A DNA stretch of 64,000 bases from Dipetalonema caudispina. Its lineage: Eukaryota; Nematoda; Chromadorea; Rhabditida; Onchocercidae. The stretch's first letter is position 1, and each line of letters starts with the position of its first letter. Shown here one piece after another: positions 1-49,889 of the stretch. Position numbers and translations under genes: made by a program. Below the pieces are notes generated by a model. The model did no database searches. It was not told the origin of the DNA and was given only the letters and a program-made list of their open reading frames with translations. The stretch lies in contig JABVXV010000107.1 in the NCBI GenBank assembly GCA_013365325.1, positions 122,686 to 186,685 on the forward strand, in the 5' to 3' direction.

Positions 1-1439
1 AAAAAGCTCAAAAAATTATTCAAATATTCTTAACAAAATTCACCAAACTAATAGATTGACAATTTTATTTATTAGTATAAGAAAAAAAGATAACTAAAAT
101 TTTAATTCCAAAAAAAAAAATTTGCTTAGGGATAAAAAGGTTTATAATAAACAGTAACACTACGATTATCGATAATAATATCATTGCAGTAAATGCTAAA
201 TGCTAATTTAGCATTTAGCTGAAGTATGTAATGAAGCAATTATATTCGGTAAATTAGAGAAATTGTTAAGGAAGAATTTTGTGATAGACGAAATTTGTAT
301 ATTGATTATAGATAGTAAAATCCTCTTTGATTGTGTGTCAGAGATAAAAAGTTTGAATAAAGGGTTTATTGAATAGCAATGGAATTAAAGCCAGTAGACA
401 TTACAGTATGATTTGGAAGAGTTATGGTAAGCCGTTACACTGATAAGCTAAGAAATTGAAAGCTAGCCGAAGTGTTTATTCCGGAAGTAACTTTTTATGG
501 GAATACCGGATTATATTCCTGACCTATGCATATACATGGAGGCTGGGAATGATCTCCAAGAAACACGTTGTGTTACAATCTTAATAATAAATAAGGATAA
601 GAATAAGCTTAATGACTCATTTTACCTTTGACCTTTGTAATATTCATTAAAAACAATTTATCTGATGAATTAGTTCAATGAGAAATGAAACATAAATTAC
701 TTCAATTATTTTGACATGTATTATTTCAATTTTCGTGACATTTATTCGAATTTTTGTGACAGGAATTGTAGGACGAAATGTCCTCAGCCTATTCTCAAAC
801 TTTTATTGAGTATGGTGTCTTGCTTGCTTAAATAATAGAAAATGAAGCGTAACCATTAGATGTATCCGTCACGTCATCAAGTGGGGCATGAAGAGTTACA
901 CGTAAATAGAACTAACGCTGTGAGATGACGGAAACATTGAGCATCATCTATTTTTAGGAATAGTTGATATAAGATTGGTCGAATTTTCAAATCTGCTCTC
1001 GAATCTTTTATTCTTGAAGTAATTTCAGAACTAATAAAGCTTTTCTACATTTGATTTTAATAACTAACCGTGATTGAAGTCTTATGAAAATTACACATCA
1101 AAAAAAGTATATACCTCCGTCGAGAATTTGTATTCTTGTCATTTTCTTTTGCTTCATAATTTAAGTAAAAATTAATACAAATATATTGCTACAATAAAAA
1201 TGCATTTCAGATGGTTCTATTTTTGTTTCGTCTTTGCCATTCTCATAAATTTATAAGATAAATTGCCGTGAATGCTGTTGTAATTAAAATACGATAAAGA
1301 GTGGAATGCATATTTTATTCCAATGCATATTCTATTTAAAAATTTACATAAAAATTTATTTAAATGTGCCTATTTTAAACAGTTATTTTTATTTTACTAT
1401 CATTTTAATTGTCCGTAACGGTACGCTTATCTGATGCAG
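1..1439. other. gene-free left flank
   Basis: I see no open frame with exon-like boundaries here on either strand. The sequence is AT-rich with short A and T runs. It contains one 25-bp inverted repeat, listed separately, and presumably the promoter of the + strand gene that starts at 1445. An exon of a gene lying further left cannot be excluded. Confidence 0.5.
195..219. repeat. 25-bp palindrome (12-1-12)
   Basis: Two perfect 12-nt arms, GCTAAATGCTAA and its reverse complement, flank a single central T. The symmetry stops abruptly at both ends. No adjoining gene or terminator-like context is visible. Confidence 0.85.
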
Positions 1440-1444
1440 GAAAA
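1431..1444 (+). promoter_or_regulatory. candidate trans-splice acceptor
   Basis: The sequence tctgatgcag is followed four bases later by the A-rich context AAAAATG, which is the start codon chosen for the next gene. An acceptor placed this close to an ATG is typical of nematode spliced-leader addition. A cis acceptor for an upstream exon is the alternative; the frame is closed by a TAA just before 1409. Confidence 0.45.
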
Positions 1445-3750
1445 ATGTCTGACTTATTAAATAGTAATAGTAGCAATAAATCGATGAATGAGGAAATGAT
1501 TCATTTTACGGAATTGAAATTATTGAATGAATCATGTACCATTGATGATACATCAGTGTATACACTTCGAACTTATCATGATAACAGTAATGTTAACAGT
1601 AGTTATGGTGATGTTATGACGGCTGAATCTAACGAATCATTTTTCAATACTTCAATTTCATCCCTTACTAGCAATAAATTGAAATCAACAGTTCGAAATC
1701 AAACAGGCGATATTTGTAGCAACAAGGAAACAAATTTTACAAAGTATTTTGAGAATTTCCATAGGTAATTCAATTCGAGAAGGGAATTTATAATAATTTA
1801 TACTTGCAATAATTCGAAATATTCTCCGAAACTAGTAATTCTACGAATGAATGAATTTGTATTTCTTTTGTGACACATTTTCGTCCCATAAACACTACTC
1901 ATCAATGAAATACAAATAATTATTGACAGTGAGCTGTAAGTATTTAAAGTATGCTTGAAATTATTGTTTGAAATGAACTATCCTTTTTATTTTAGCTCAA
2001 TTCATGGAACCGCTTTAACGCAATCATCGCAAACTACATCAGATAACTTGAAAAGTGAGATATTCGATGAAGGAATATCTGAAATGTCACAACCATGTTA
2101 TACAGCACGTGATATATTGTCGGAAAAAATTACTAATCTTGGATTTAATCTTTATCAAATATCAGATGTAAGTTTTCGGCAAACAAAAATGAACACTTCC
2201 TTCTAAATATAAATCTCATAAAACTTCGTAAAAGAGCACTGAATTATTACAGTATTGTTGTGAAAGCCATTACAAATTTATTTACAACATTTCCTGACGT
2301 TTACTAACGCGTTACCTTCATTATTCCAATCATTTCATCGAAATCATTGTTATATTTAATCCGTGAGTGATCAGAAATAATTATTGATTGTCATCTGATT
2401 TATAACTCGCATATTGAGCAATTCAGAATTCTATCTTGAAGTAACATAACCGTGAAGGTTAATCTCTCATTCAGTACAAGAAATGTATAATAACAAACGA
2501 ATGAATGCAATTAATTCGTTTTCATGAAGGAGAAATGAAGAAACGACAGGAATTTATACAAAACGCTCAATATAATCATCTTTAATTAGCAAAAGTCTTC
2601 CAGCAATCCTAGCAGAATCGTAAGTACTGATCAGCTTTGTTCATCTAAGTACAATCACTATATTACAATCTTCCAGAATCAACGGTCATCTGAACGATAT
2701 GATAAAATCGCAGGAGGAAATAATTTAAGTGAATCCGATATGTAAGTGGATTACACTGATTCATCGCATCAAATGTCCCAGAAGCAATATATTCAGTTTA
2801 CTTATCCTAAGTCTGTGCAATTCGATTTCTCTTGATAGTAACTTTCCATCATTAAAAAAAAAAGAAAAAGAAAAACGTATATCGCACTTATCCTTACACC
2901 GCTAGACCTTATCATTCTTTCACTATCAAAATTTCACTACCTCAAAAAATCTAAATTTTAGAACAGAAACAAATGATGATGCTGAAGAAATTATAGAATT
3001 GGAGAAGAGTACGGAAATGGTACAAAGTTCCATCCGTACTGCAAAAAATATACCGAAAGCATCGGAGTCATCACATTCATTGGTATGACGAATTTTTGAC
3101 AAATTTCCTACTTATTCATTTTTTTTTTTAAATTTCGTATTTACAACTTCTCATCATCCTATGTTTCTTAAGCTTATATAAAGTTGTGGCAGGTACTTCT
3201 TTAAAAGTTAATAGAAATTTGAGGGTTTAAATCTTAAGTATTACGGAAATCCAATGACATATCGAATAAAATCATCCACCACTATAGGGTATCTATGTCT
3301 AATTTTTTGATATTCATTCCCTTTCAACTTTAATTTGATTTCCGTAAATGCGTGCTAAAAAATAACCATAACCTCAAATAAAGATTCTCTTTCAATTAAA
3401 CAATTTCAACCTAAATCTCATTATTTTCTCAAAACGATTATCCAGCTAATTCCGCAACGACAACTCTTCTTTTAACGCTATGAATCTAACATTGCTTTTG
3501 CATTTGAGAAAATTGCAAGAGATTCTTTGCTGTTTATATTTCAAATATATCATCGAAATCTAACCAGTGACATTTTGTATGAACTACATGGTTAATAATC
3601 GATTTATAGAATGTAAACAGTGAGTACTGTATGCCAAGGATGGATGAAGCATCGGCAATGATTAACACGGGAACATTATCAATCTATCTTTACAACAAAA
3701 CTGATCCGTTTCAGACATTATACAATACCGATGAAGGTATTCACAAATAA
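1445..3750 (+). CDS. Ser/Asn-rich protein, unrecognised (5 exons)
   Basis: I do not recognise this gene. Five exons join in phase: 1445-1764, 1996-2167, 2677-2741, 2962-3082 and 3610-3750, giving 819 nt and 272 residues plus TAA. Donors are GTAATT, GTAAGT, GTAAGT and GTATGA. Acceptors are ATTTTAG, CTTCCAG, ATTTTAG and ATTTATAG. The start is the ATG just after a TGCAG acceptor; the frame is closed upstream at a TAA. The protein is rich in Ser, Asn, Thr and acidic residues, with no signal peptide, membrane segment, Cys/His cluster or repeat that I can see, and is probably largely disordered. A short hydrophobic patch (ILSEKITNLGFNLYQ) ends exon 2. The third exon is only 65 nt. The phase agreement over four introns argues for a real gene, but the product and even its expression are unproven. 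It is probably fast-evolving and lineage-restricted. Confidence 0.6.
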
Positions 3751-3796
3751 ATTACAGTGTTTCCAGAAGGAAGCAAATAATAACTAAACAATGAAA

Positions 3797-3802
3797 AATA
3801 AA
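3797..3802 (+). terminator. AATAAA polyadenylation signal
   Basis: A canonical AATAAA lies 47 nt after the TAA at 3750, a normal distance for a short nematode 3' UTR. This supports 3610-3750 as the terminal exon. Confidence 0.5.
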
Positions 3803-6800
3803 CTAGAAACATGATGAAAACAGCAAAAAAAACCGGAAAGTCTGAATTTCCTGACCTGACATTTTGATTTTACATTCTGCAATTTCAATTTCTTAGATCA
3901 GAATTCGTACATCTAAGTAACAAAATATGCTATCACGTGCCATGGAAATTTCCAAAATTTCAAGGGAATTATATTGTTACTAATTTCAATATCTCAACAA
4001 ATGATAAGTAAAAATGAATCAAAAACTGCAGCACAATGGAGCTCATTTATACCGCAATAATGATAAAGCATGGCGTTGAAGAGAAGAAAGTGAAATTGAA
4101 AGTTAAATGACCAACTGGTTAATTTAAAATTAAGAAAGAAGTTATTTGAACTTGGCAAAAATAAAGCAAAAACTTCAATGACAACCTGTAATCATACGAA
4201 AATGATCAACCCAGCCCTTCATATCTGTAGATCAGATACGACCACGAAATTGAAAAAAAAGACCGAACCCTAAATAGTTCAAAAATCTATGTCGAAAGCA
4301 CAATCGATGAATGAGGGAGCCTGCTCTAGTAATTATTATATGTAAATAAAAGATGATAAATGATATACATCAAAAACGACTGCAACTGGTTATTATATGC
4401 CAGTTGAGCACTTGTGAAAACCCTCGAAATAATAATCCTTCGTGGATTTTGATGATTAGAATTTGTGTACCAACTACATATAAAAAGGTATTGGATTGAT
4501 AAATGCAATTAAAAATATATAAGTGAAAACAAAAGTTGAACTTTCCTATTTCCTTGAAGCTAAAAAGGAAAAAAAAAATTAGGAAAAATCTAGCAGTAAT
4601 CAAATAAAACCTATTTGAACGGAAAACATATGAAATACCAAAAATGTATGATATTATACAATGCATTAAAAAATCAACCTAGCCAAAATCGCAGTAATTA
4701 TTTAAGATATGATATAATGCTGTCAGTTTGCGACGGAAGAGTAAAAGCACTGAAACCTAGAAAGCTTAAATTAACAATTCATTCGTGGAGCACTTTTTAT
4801 TGTAAGAAAAAATCTTAAAAAATAGATGAGGTATTAAGCTAATTCCATAAATTATATGCTAACTCCTTGTGATCATTTATATAGCCAATGTCTGGTTTCT
4901 TATTTCAAGATATAATTTCAAAACCAAAGATAAAATATATTCATGAATATATTACCAACTGTTTATCTCTTAGAATGAAACCAGCTTAATAAGTTAACAG
5001 GAACTAAAAAAAGAAAAAAAAAACGTCTTATGACATTTTTGTCTACTTGCAAAGTTGACAAAATAAAGTAATTTGAAAAACGAAACTGGATCAAAACAAA
5101 ATCTTGTGATCGACATAGATTTGGAATCATTATGTAAAGCAGGGAGAAGACATAAAGGATATTTTGATTGGTTAGACGAATCTTCCCAACCATTAAAAAG
5201 CATTATCCTAACAAACAGATATGATGAATCACATTGAAAAGTAACAACAAAACAAATTATTTTTAAAAAACTGTTAAGCTAATCCTTTTACTACAACCGA
5301 ATGCATTAAAACAAAACAGTTGGTGCACTACTAGAAGGATGATCGGAAAGGAAATGTGAGAATCTGACTTTGAGTGAATCTCTTCCCTAGATCAATTGGG
5401 TGTCAGGATTTATTTTTCGATGTTCAATCAATTTCCGTACCTGAAAAAAACCGTTTCTTTAGAGATTATTCAAGTTCCAAATTCATCTACCATCAACTAT
5501 TACAGCAACTTATTTAATTATTTTTAAGTGCTTAATTTAAAAATAATCCTTCATTAACCAGCACATACTGGTTCTCCAGTTTGATATGTATCCTTCCACT
5601 GCCTTTTCTTTCTAGAAACTCATTAATTTTATCGATTCCCAAAACTGTTACCAGCTTGGTCACATCTCTTTGTGTCATTGAATTTTTAGTGTCACGACTT
5701 AATTTGATGAAAGTATATATTTGGTAAGGAAAAGTTTGAAACAAAATATATGTAATCTCAGGATAATTAAAATTGCCGACCAATATCATCTCACGAGCAT
5801 CTGAGACGTTAATAAGATTCTATGCGCGAATAAAGTAAATGATGAAATTGGGCAGAAAATCATGAAACTAGCATAAGCTAAGATAAGACATTTCAACTTC
5901 GAAAACTGATTTGAAAATTTTTTAACAATCCAAGGAATTAAACCTTGCAGATATTTCACTTGAAAAGCTAGAATGTTGTATAGCTTTGAGCTTCAAATCG
6001 ACGGGCATAGAAATATTCAATAAGGGTATATAAATGCATTTTAAAAAAAGCATATCATTGGAAAGGCTAAAAAATTGATCAGAGCTTATAAAGGAAAAGA
6101 ATTTTCCAAAATCTACAAAAAACCAGTTTTAGTTTTGATTAAGGAAATATGGGTCACAGCGGAAATGACCATTCGCTAAATAACAAATGTAAAATATGAA
6201 GGGGTTTCATTAAAGGGGTAAGCAAGTTAACTAGTAGATCTAGAAATCATGACAATTAATAACGAAAATTCGAGAGCAGAAGGAATAGCAGTGTAGAACT
6301 GAACGCGTATAATGAAAATCTTGATCTAGAATATTTATATAAATGCTGAAATCAAATTTTTAGTATCTCTGCAAATATCTAGATGGAGAAGATCCTCATC
6401 GTATTCATACTTCAGTCTCAAAATTTTAGAATAAAAATGTATTAGGGCTGAGGTATTTTGCTAAATAATTGATGCGAAGCACAATACATTATTTTTTCCT
6501 CAAGAGAAAATATTATTTCCGTTATTTCAGTTAAGAACAATGTGATTTACGTGCTTATTTAGTATGATTTTAAATTTAAAGTATTTCATAATTTCGCAAT
6601 ATCTGAATAAATTACTTGCAGGAATTTTACTGGTGAATTTTTAAAACAGTATGCAAATCCTGATATATCTTAAAACAAATTTTATACTTTCTCGTGCTAA
6701 CCGTTGGTAAAGTAAAACAAGATATATGCTGAATTCTAAATCAAATAACGCAAAAGATAACAAGGAAAGATGAGATTTTGTACTTCCAAAAATATCGGTA

Positions 6801-6881
6801 TGAAGAGCAAAGGGTAAATTCAGAAAAATGGGAAATATTAGAGAAATTTAATTTTAGTATTAAAACGTAATCAATGCTTAC
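3803..6881. other. intergenic region / unresolved 3' part of the minus-strand gene
   Basis: No convincing gene. The minus-strand MADF gene has a good GTAAGC donor at 6881-6880, so at least one more exon should lie to its left here. Short coding-like minus-strand frames exist, near 6310-6410, 5910-6030 and 5532-5700, but none has both a strong acceptor and the phase-0 frame required. A possible retroelement relic near 5.8 kb is listed separately. Long frames around 4.4-5.2 kb look like chance in AT-rich DNA. Confidence 0.4.
5740..5819 (-). mobile_element. possible non-LTR retrotransposon endonuclease relic
   Basis: On the minus strand the frame contains AREMILVGNFNYPEI, which resembles the GDFN-containing core of the apurinic-type endonuclease domain of non-LTR retrotransposons (typically ..VGDFN.P.IDW). 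The Asp of GDFN reads Asn here and the following Trp reads Tyr. An in-frame stop lies immediately upstream and no reverse transcriptase follows, so this would be a dead fragment. The same frame continues open to a stop at 5532. A chance resemblance is possible because only about 15 residues match. Confidence 0.3.
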
Positions 6882-9800
6882 CTCACATCCTTCTTCTATC
6901 CATCGCTGTTGCTCAGATTCAATCAATCCTTCGATTTTACATTCATCTGCTGCCATATTGATATAGCCATACAATACTGCATAAAGTTCGGGTATCATTT
7001 TTGGGGTCAAACAAAGACAGAACAGAGGTGAAAGAAGCTGGCAAATTGGAAAATACAGCGCTGTGGCATCTTCCGGGAAGCTAAATCCATGAAAACGACT
7101 TTCTGATATCCGGAAACCATTATCTTGATATAAATTCAGTGCCGTATACAAAATCTCAAGTTGTTTTTTCATAACGCCGGTGAAGAAGAATCGTGAAAAT
7201 TCATGCATCGGGGTACAGCTGACTTCTTGAGCGTCATAGATCAATCGATAGCACAAAATATTATGAAATATAAAATGGCGGAAAAAAGACTTCTGCAAAA
7301 CAGTACTACTGCGTCCTTCTAAATGAGCACAGTGATAAGTTGTGAAAGCTATCGTTGCCTTGAACTGTTGCAAATTCATTTGTATGCAGCTTAATCGGAA
7401 CTGATCACATTGCCAATTTGCAAATGGATTTACAGCTCCGTCCAATGATTCCTCTAAAATTTGACTTAACTTGTTGCAAAAAGTAGAAGCTTTCAGAGTC
7501 AATAATTGAAATCCGCAGAGAAGTAATCGCAAATTAAGCAACAAAGATTCTTTCAAATCGTTTTGAATAAGCTGTTCAACCAAGTTTCGGACATCTTCTT
7601 GATTGTCGTCAAAATTCAACAACATCATAACGGTATTTATAATACCATCAACAGACTGTGGCACAGAGGGCGGATATCGCGAAATGACTGCCTCCACTGC
7701 ACCATCCCAATCGTAGCTATTTCGTTCCAATTCGAGCGGCCATATAAAGTGTGAGAAATATGGCTCACCACTTCCTTCATCCACTAAACCAGTGTACAAA
7801 GCCAAAAGCATTCGAGGCACAACATCATCCAATCGTATCGGTAAATTAGTATATAAATATAGATTGGTCTCAATAAGCATGGTAAGGAAGCTGCAGCTTG
7901 GAATGATTTTTGTATTCCTGTCATACGTTGAGCCCGACTGATATGATGGTATTTCAAAAAAATTGACAAGCTTCAGAAGCTCATCGTGATACCATTGCCA
8001 AGATGTCGTACTTGAAGAAGCTTGATCAATGTCATTCCAACATTTCGTTCTCGTCAAATCAACCACAAATGGGTCGTTTGTAAAAGAAGACTCATTTAGG
8101 GGATAAACTTGAGCACAATCCGTACCCACCAATGGTATTTTCTGTAGTGCATGTACTGTTACACTGTTTGCTGCAACTGCAGCCGACGGTTGAGGTTCCC
8201 GCGAGCCGTCGACAAATTCGTTCGCATCCATACCTTCATGATTTGCTGTCGTACCATTCTGCGTCAGTAATCGATGAATCTGTCTGAAAGGAAAAAATAT
8301 CACGTCCAACTTCAAATAAATTGAAGTAGATGCTATAATATCTGATAATTATAAAATATTTCGGATTTCAGGGATTGATCTTTTCATGCCAGAATCTTGA
8401 AATAACATAATTCCTTTCCAAGAATAATTGCATATAATTCAGCAAGATTCGTAACTAACTTGTCAATACTTTCTTCTATATTACTGTTTGAGCAGGTCTC
8501 GTATTTCATAGATGCTTGAAAATCTATTGGATTATATTCATGTGGCTGCTTTCTGAAAAAATTCCTTAAAAACTGTCCTCGTAAAACAGATTTCAGTCTT
8601 TCATAACAAGAGTTAAGATAAAAATATGTCGAACATTTCAATGGTCGAGTTATTTTGCGATCATCAGGTATAGAACGAGTTTTGAAAGAGGTACATAAAA
8701 AGATAAGCATGTTACTCGTATATAACTGTACTTTGATTCATCAAATCTACTCTGGTAGGAAATGTACTAGCACATTGAGTGTAGTAGCACACTAAAGATA
8801 TTTTCAAAGCAGTAAAGAAGACTTTACTATCGAATACCCTATTCATTGCAGTACAGAATATATTGTCCGGTACTCAGTCAAGTTCTTCACAACGTAAAGA
8901 GAGGAAAGTAAGGCAGAATACCATTAATTTGCATCATTATTATTTAAGATAAAAGTTGTAGGTACCAAATAAATGAATGATAAAGATGAAACAAAAATTC
9001 GAATGTAGTAAAAAAAAAAAGAACTAACTGCAGTGAATCAGGCAAGAATGGTTCCACAAATTTCATCGCAGAATAGAATGAAAATCTTGGAACATAAGGT
9101 AGCGAGCTTGACCTCAATTTTTTCAATGTATTTCGCTCCCTCACAAATCGCCCCTTCAAACAGTTCCAACGTTCACGACATTTCTCACCTGCAACATCTC
9201 TGCGCTTTATGGCTATTAATGCTATTAGTATTAAACTCGACGGCAATTACCTGTCGTTAGATATCGACAAGTGATGTTTTGGACCCTCAAGGTAAACTGA
9301 CCAGACTTGTTGACATGAAGGACAAGCGTTTGCCGAAGGGCGCGATGGAAATATACATAGCAAAAGGTTGGGTAGACCGATACACAAGGTGATTGGACCC
9401 GATGGTAATCTATTGGTATTATAATAATCTTCGATAAAAACAGATTTAATTAGGAGAGGAGGCAAGAACTGCGGCATACCCAGCATTCAGCATCCAAGTA
9501 ACATCGAGAACAAAGATCGAAATAACTGCAGCAGCAATAGCCGGCCAACAAGCTCCTTTCTCATAATCAGTCTTTTCCCGTACAAAAAGATCAAATATGC
9601 AGAAGCCATGAACTTAAGTAATTAAATTTGTAGCACTTTGCATTTGTATTTCCTTTGTATCTAATGTATTGAATAGTATAAGTCTTGGTAACTTTTCTGG
9701 ATTATTATTTGTGGTTTTTTCGACAATACGACAAATTCCTTGCAAGGGTACAAAGTTATTCCAATCAATCGTTAAATAATTTCAGAAAAGTTTCCTTTAA

Positions 9801-10113
9801 TTGCAATTTTTTAATTTTCGTAAAAACAAAGATCTTCAGAATATGTTCATACACCAGAAAAAATTGAATCCCATTTCTAATTTCTATTTAATTCCAATTA
9901 TTTGAGAATGGACGAGACGGTTGTACCACTGACAATTAAACAACAATAATAACCTGTAGTTTTATAGCCCATAGCTTGAAGCTTCTTCGATACTTCCTCC
10001 CATAATTCTACCCTTGATCGTCCTTTTTTGTAGTGTTTATTAGATGGATCATACAAATATGGTGAATTGCGGACGGTGTCAATTAAAGCATGATTATAAT
10101 CTTTAAATTCCAT
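6882..10113 (-). CDS. MADF-domain protein with long helical C-terminal region (3' end unresolved)
   Basis: Four exons join in phase, read right to left: 10113-9954, 9188-9029, 8552-8460 and 8283-6882, giving 605 codons up to a GTAAGC donor. Residues about 8-102 form an MADF domain, a Myb/SANT-like DNA-binding fold of the Drosophila Adf-1 class: LWEEVSKKLQ near residue 37, then EKCRERWNCLKGRF at 55-68 and a closing aromatic block, FSFYSAMKFVEPFL. The domain is split by intron 1 exactly inside the helix 2 to helix 3 turn, and joining restores it perfectly. Exon 4 is 1402 nt, far longer than its neighbours, and encodes a Leu/Phe-rich, probably alpha-helical region that I do not recognise. No BESS motif is seen. 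Exons 2 and 3 use GTTAGT donors. Alternatively exons 3-4 belong to a second gene starting near 8710, where the frame is open with an ATG. The MADF identity is secure; the single-gene model is moderately so. The terminal exon was not found. Confidence 0.6.
9251..9620 (-). other. coding-like, GC-elevated island inside MADF intron 1
   Basis: This part of intron 1 is visibly less AT-rich than its surroundings and is open in several frames on both strands. On the minus strand one frame (9251-9370) reads ..RQTLVLHVNKSGQFTLRVQN.. and ends at a GTAATT donor in the same phase as the MADF exon 1 donor. Only 62 nt separate it from the exon 2 acceptor. A second minus frame near 9480-9600 encodes a hydrophobic, membrane-like stretch (ACWPAIAAAVISIFVLDVTW). 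The plus strand also reads DVLDPQGKLTRLVDMKDKRL. I cannot decide the strand or product. It may be an alternative exon, a nested small gene or a decayed insertion. Confidence 0.3.
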
Positions 10114-10130
10114 CCTGCAAAGAAAGAAAA
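10114..10130 (-). promoter_or_regulatory. candidate trans-splice acceptor of the MADF gene
   Basis: On the minus strand a pyrimidine tract ending TTTCTTTCTTTGCAG is followed by a single G and then the ATG of the MADF gene. One base between an acceptor and a start codon fits spliced-leader addition. A cis-spliced 5' exon is the alternative. Confidence 0.45.
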
Positions 10131-11602
10131 AGTATTTTAATCACAAAAGGTACTTTATACAAGTAACGTTTATACGTTTATAATTAATCAGGATAATGCG
10201 CGAAATATTAATAGAAAAAGCAAAGGAGATAAAGAGACCTTTCCAAAAGTGAAAATTGAATTCTTGGAGATATGAGATGATTTGACGACATAAATAAGTA
10301 ATGAAATAAACCTGTGTAGAAAAAAAAAAGCAATATTCTAAATTAAGTATGAGAATCCCTATATGTACAGCACTTAGAACTAATGAAATATGAGAGTAAT
10401 TAAATAAATTATCATCGAGAAATATCGGGATCGAAAAGAGGTTTGAAATCCAAAATTTGCAGGCAAACAAACAAGAGAAATTACAGAAACATTAATAGAT
10501 ATTAAAAAAAAAAAATCTAGAAAATATCATAAAGTAATCAGAATTTGATTATTTCAGGAATGATAATCTTATCAATGTATGAGGTGATTTTAGTGCACAT
10601 ATACGAAAAAAAAAAAAAAAGAAAGAGGAAGTAACATAGCAATTATGAACATTCGCTCAACTAAAATCCGTACCATCATCAATTCATCTCTCGGGATATT
10701 TGGTGTAGTAGTAAAAAAATAGAAAATGTTATGGAAAAGTAGGAAATGTTTCAATAAATGTAAATTTAATTAATAACTAACTTTCATACTTACCGCCAAT
10801 CCACTCTAATAGCTCATATTACAAAATCAAAAACCATAGAAACCAAAATGAACGACTACTGAAGATTTGACGGCCTGAATTGATGTTCTTTATGTAAACA
10901 AATTGTCTCATAGTTTGAGTATTTTCATTTTTGGAAATGAATTAATGATTAATTTAGTTTTAAGGAATGAACAATAAGTTTGATGATTTTTTAGATTTAT
11001 TTAAAATTTTACAGATAATATTATACTGTGATAGTTCTATTGATTTTTAAGAGAGATGAAGAGAATGAAGAGATATGTTGAATGAATAGAATGAATGTTA
11101 ATAGGAATTAGTAAATATTAAATAATGATGTATGAAAATTCGAATTATTCCTCATTCATTGAGAGTAATTTAATTGTTGAATTTTCTTTTTTAAGCATTA
11201 AAATTTTGCTAGCATAATAAAATATATAACATGTAATGTTTGAAATGTGTATGTGAAAATGGGATAGATTTTTAGATGTTGTTCAAGTTTTCTTGAACCT
11301 AAAAATTTAGTTGATATGAGAAAACTTATGAGTGGGATGATGAAAAACTACACTGAAATGAGGAATTTTCTTTTTTTTTTTTTTGAAATTAAAAACTTTA
11401 TGACAAAATGTATAGCGGTGGCATTGAAATATGCTTAGAATATTTCACTATCACATATCATACGTAGCTCATATTTTATATGCATTTTTATTTTAGCAGT
11501 AGTTAATTGGTAAACTTATAGATTATGGAGAATATATCACCCTGTCGGTAAAACGAAATTTATCCGCTTTAACGAAAGGATCGGTTGATATTTTAATCGA
11601 AA
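10131..11602. other. divergent intergenic region (MADF gene / furry)
   Basis: About 1.5 kb separates the start codons of the two divergently transcribed genes, so promoters for both should lie here. I see A and T runs, including a 15-nt A run near 10607-10621, but no TATA-type or other clear core element and no coding-like frame. Confidence 0.5.
11478..11496 (+). promoter_or_regulatory. candidate acceptor in the furry 5' leader
   Basis: The sequence atgcatttttattttag at 11480-11496 is a strong nematode-type acceptor about 107 nt upstream of the furry ATG with no coding frame between. It may be the trans-splice site or the acceptor of a 5' UTR intron. Confidence 0.35.
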
Positions 11603-49764
<38,162 letters not shown>

Positions 49765-49883
49765 CTACACATTTCTGTTAACATTTTGAATTTTGCTGTT
49801 TCAGTATATGCTGAATATATATCTTATCGATTTTTTATAAATGGATGAAGATCCTTTTTTAATTTTTTTCCGTCTAGAATTTC

Positions 49884-49889
49884 AATAAA
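49884..49889 (+). terminator. AATAAA polyadenylation signal of furry
   Basis: Canonical AATAAA 120 nt after the furry stop codon, with a T-rich stretch before and a TGTTCAG sequence after it. It is the first such hexamer downstream of the stop. Confidence 0.5.

Noticed and set aside
4370..5203. Several 60-98-codon frames on both strands between the first gene and the MADF gene
   Set aside because: Overlapping, low-complexity, no exon boundaries or family features; expected in AT-rich DNA with alternative start codons allowed.
6121..6240. Plus-strand residues faintly like the EDWK..VTPIF region of reverse transcriptases
   Set aside because: Match is short, broken by stops, and on the opposite strand to the nearby endonuclease-like fragment; too weak to claim.
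7563..7754. Plus-strand frame within the MADF gene
   Set aside because: Shadow of the long minus-strand exon 8283-6882.
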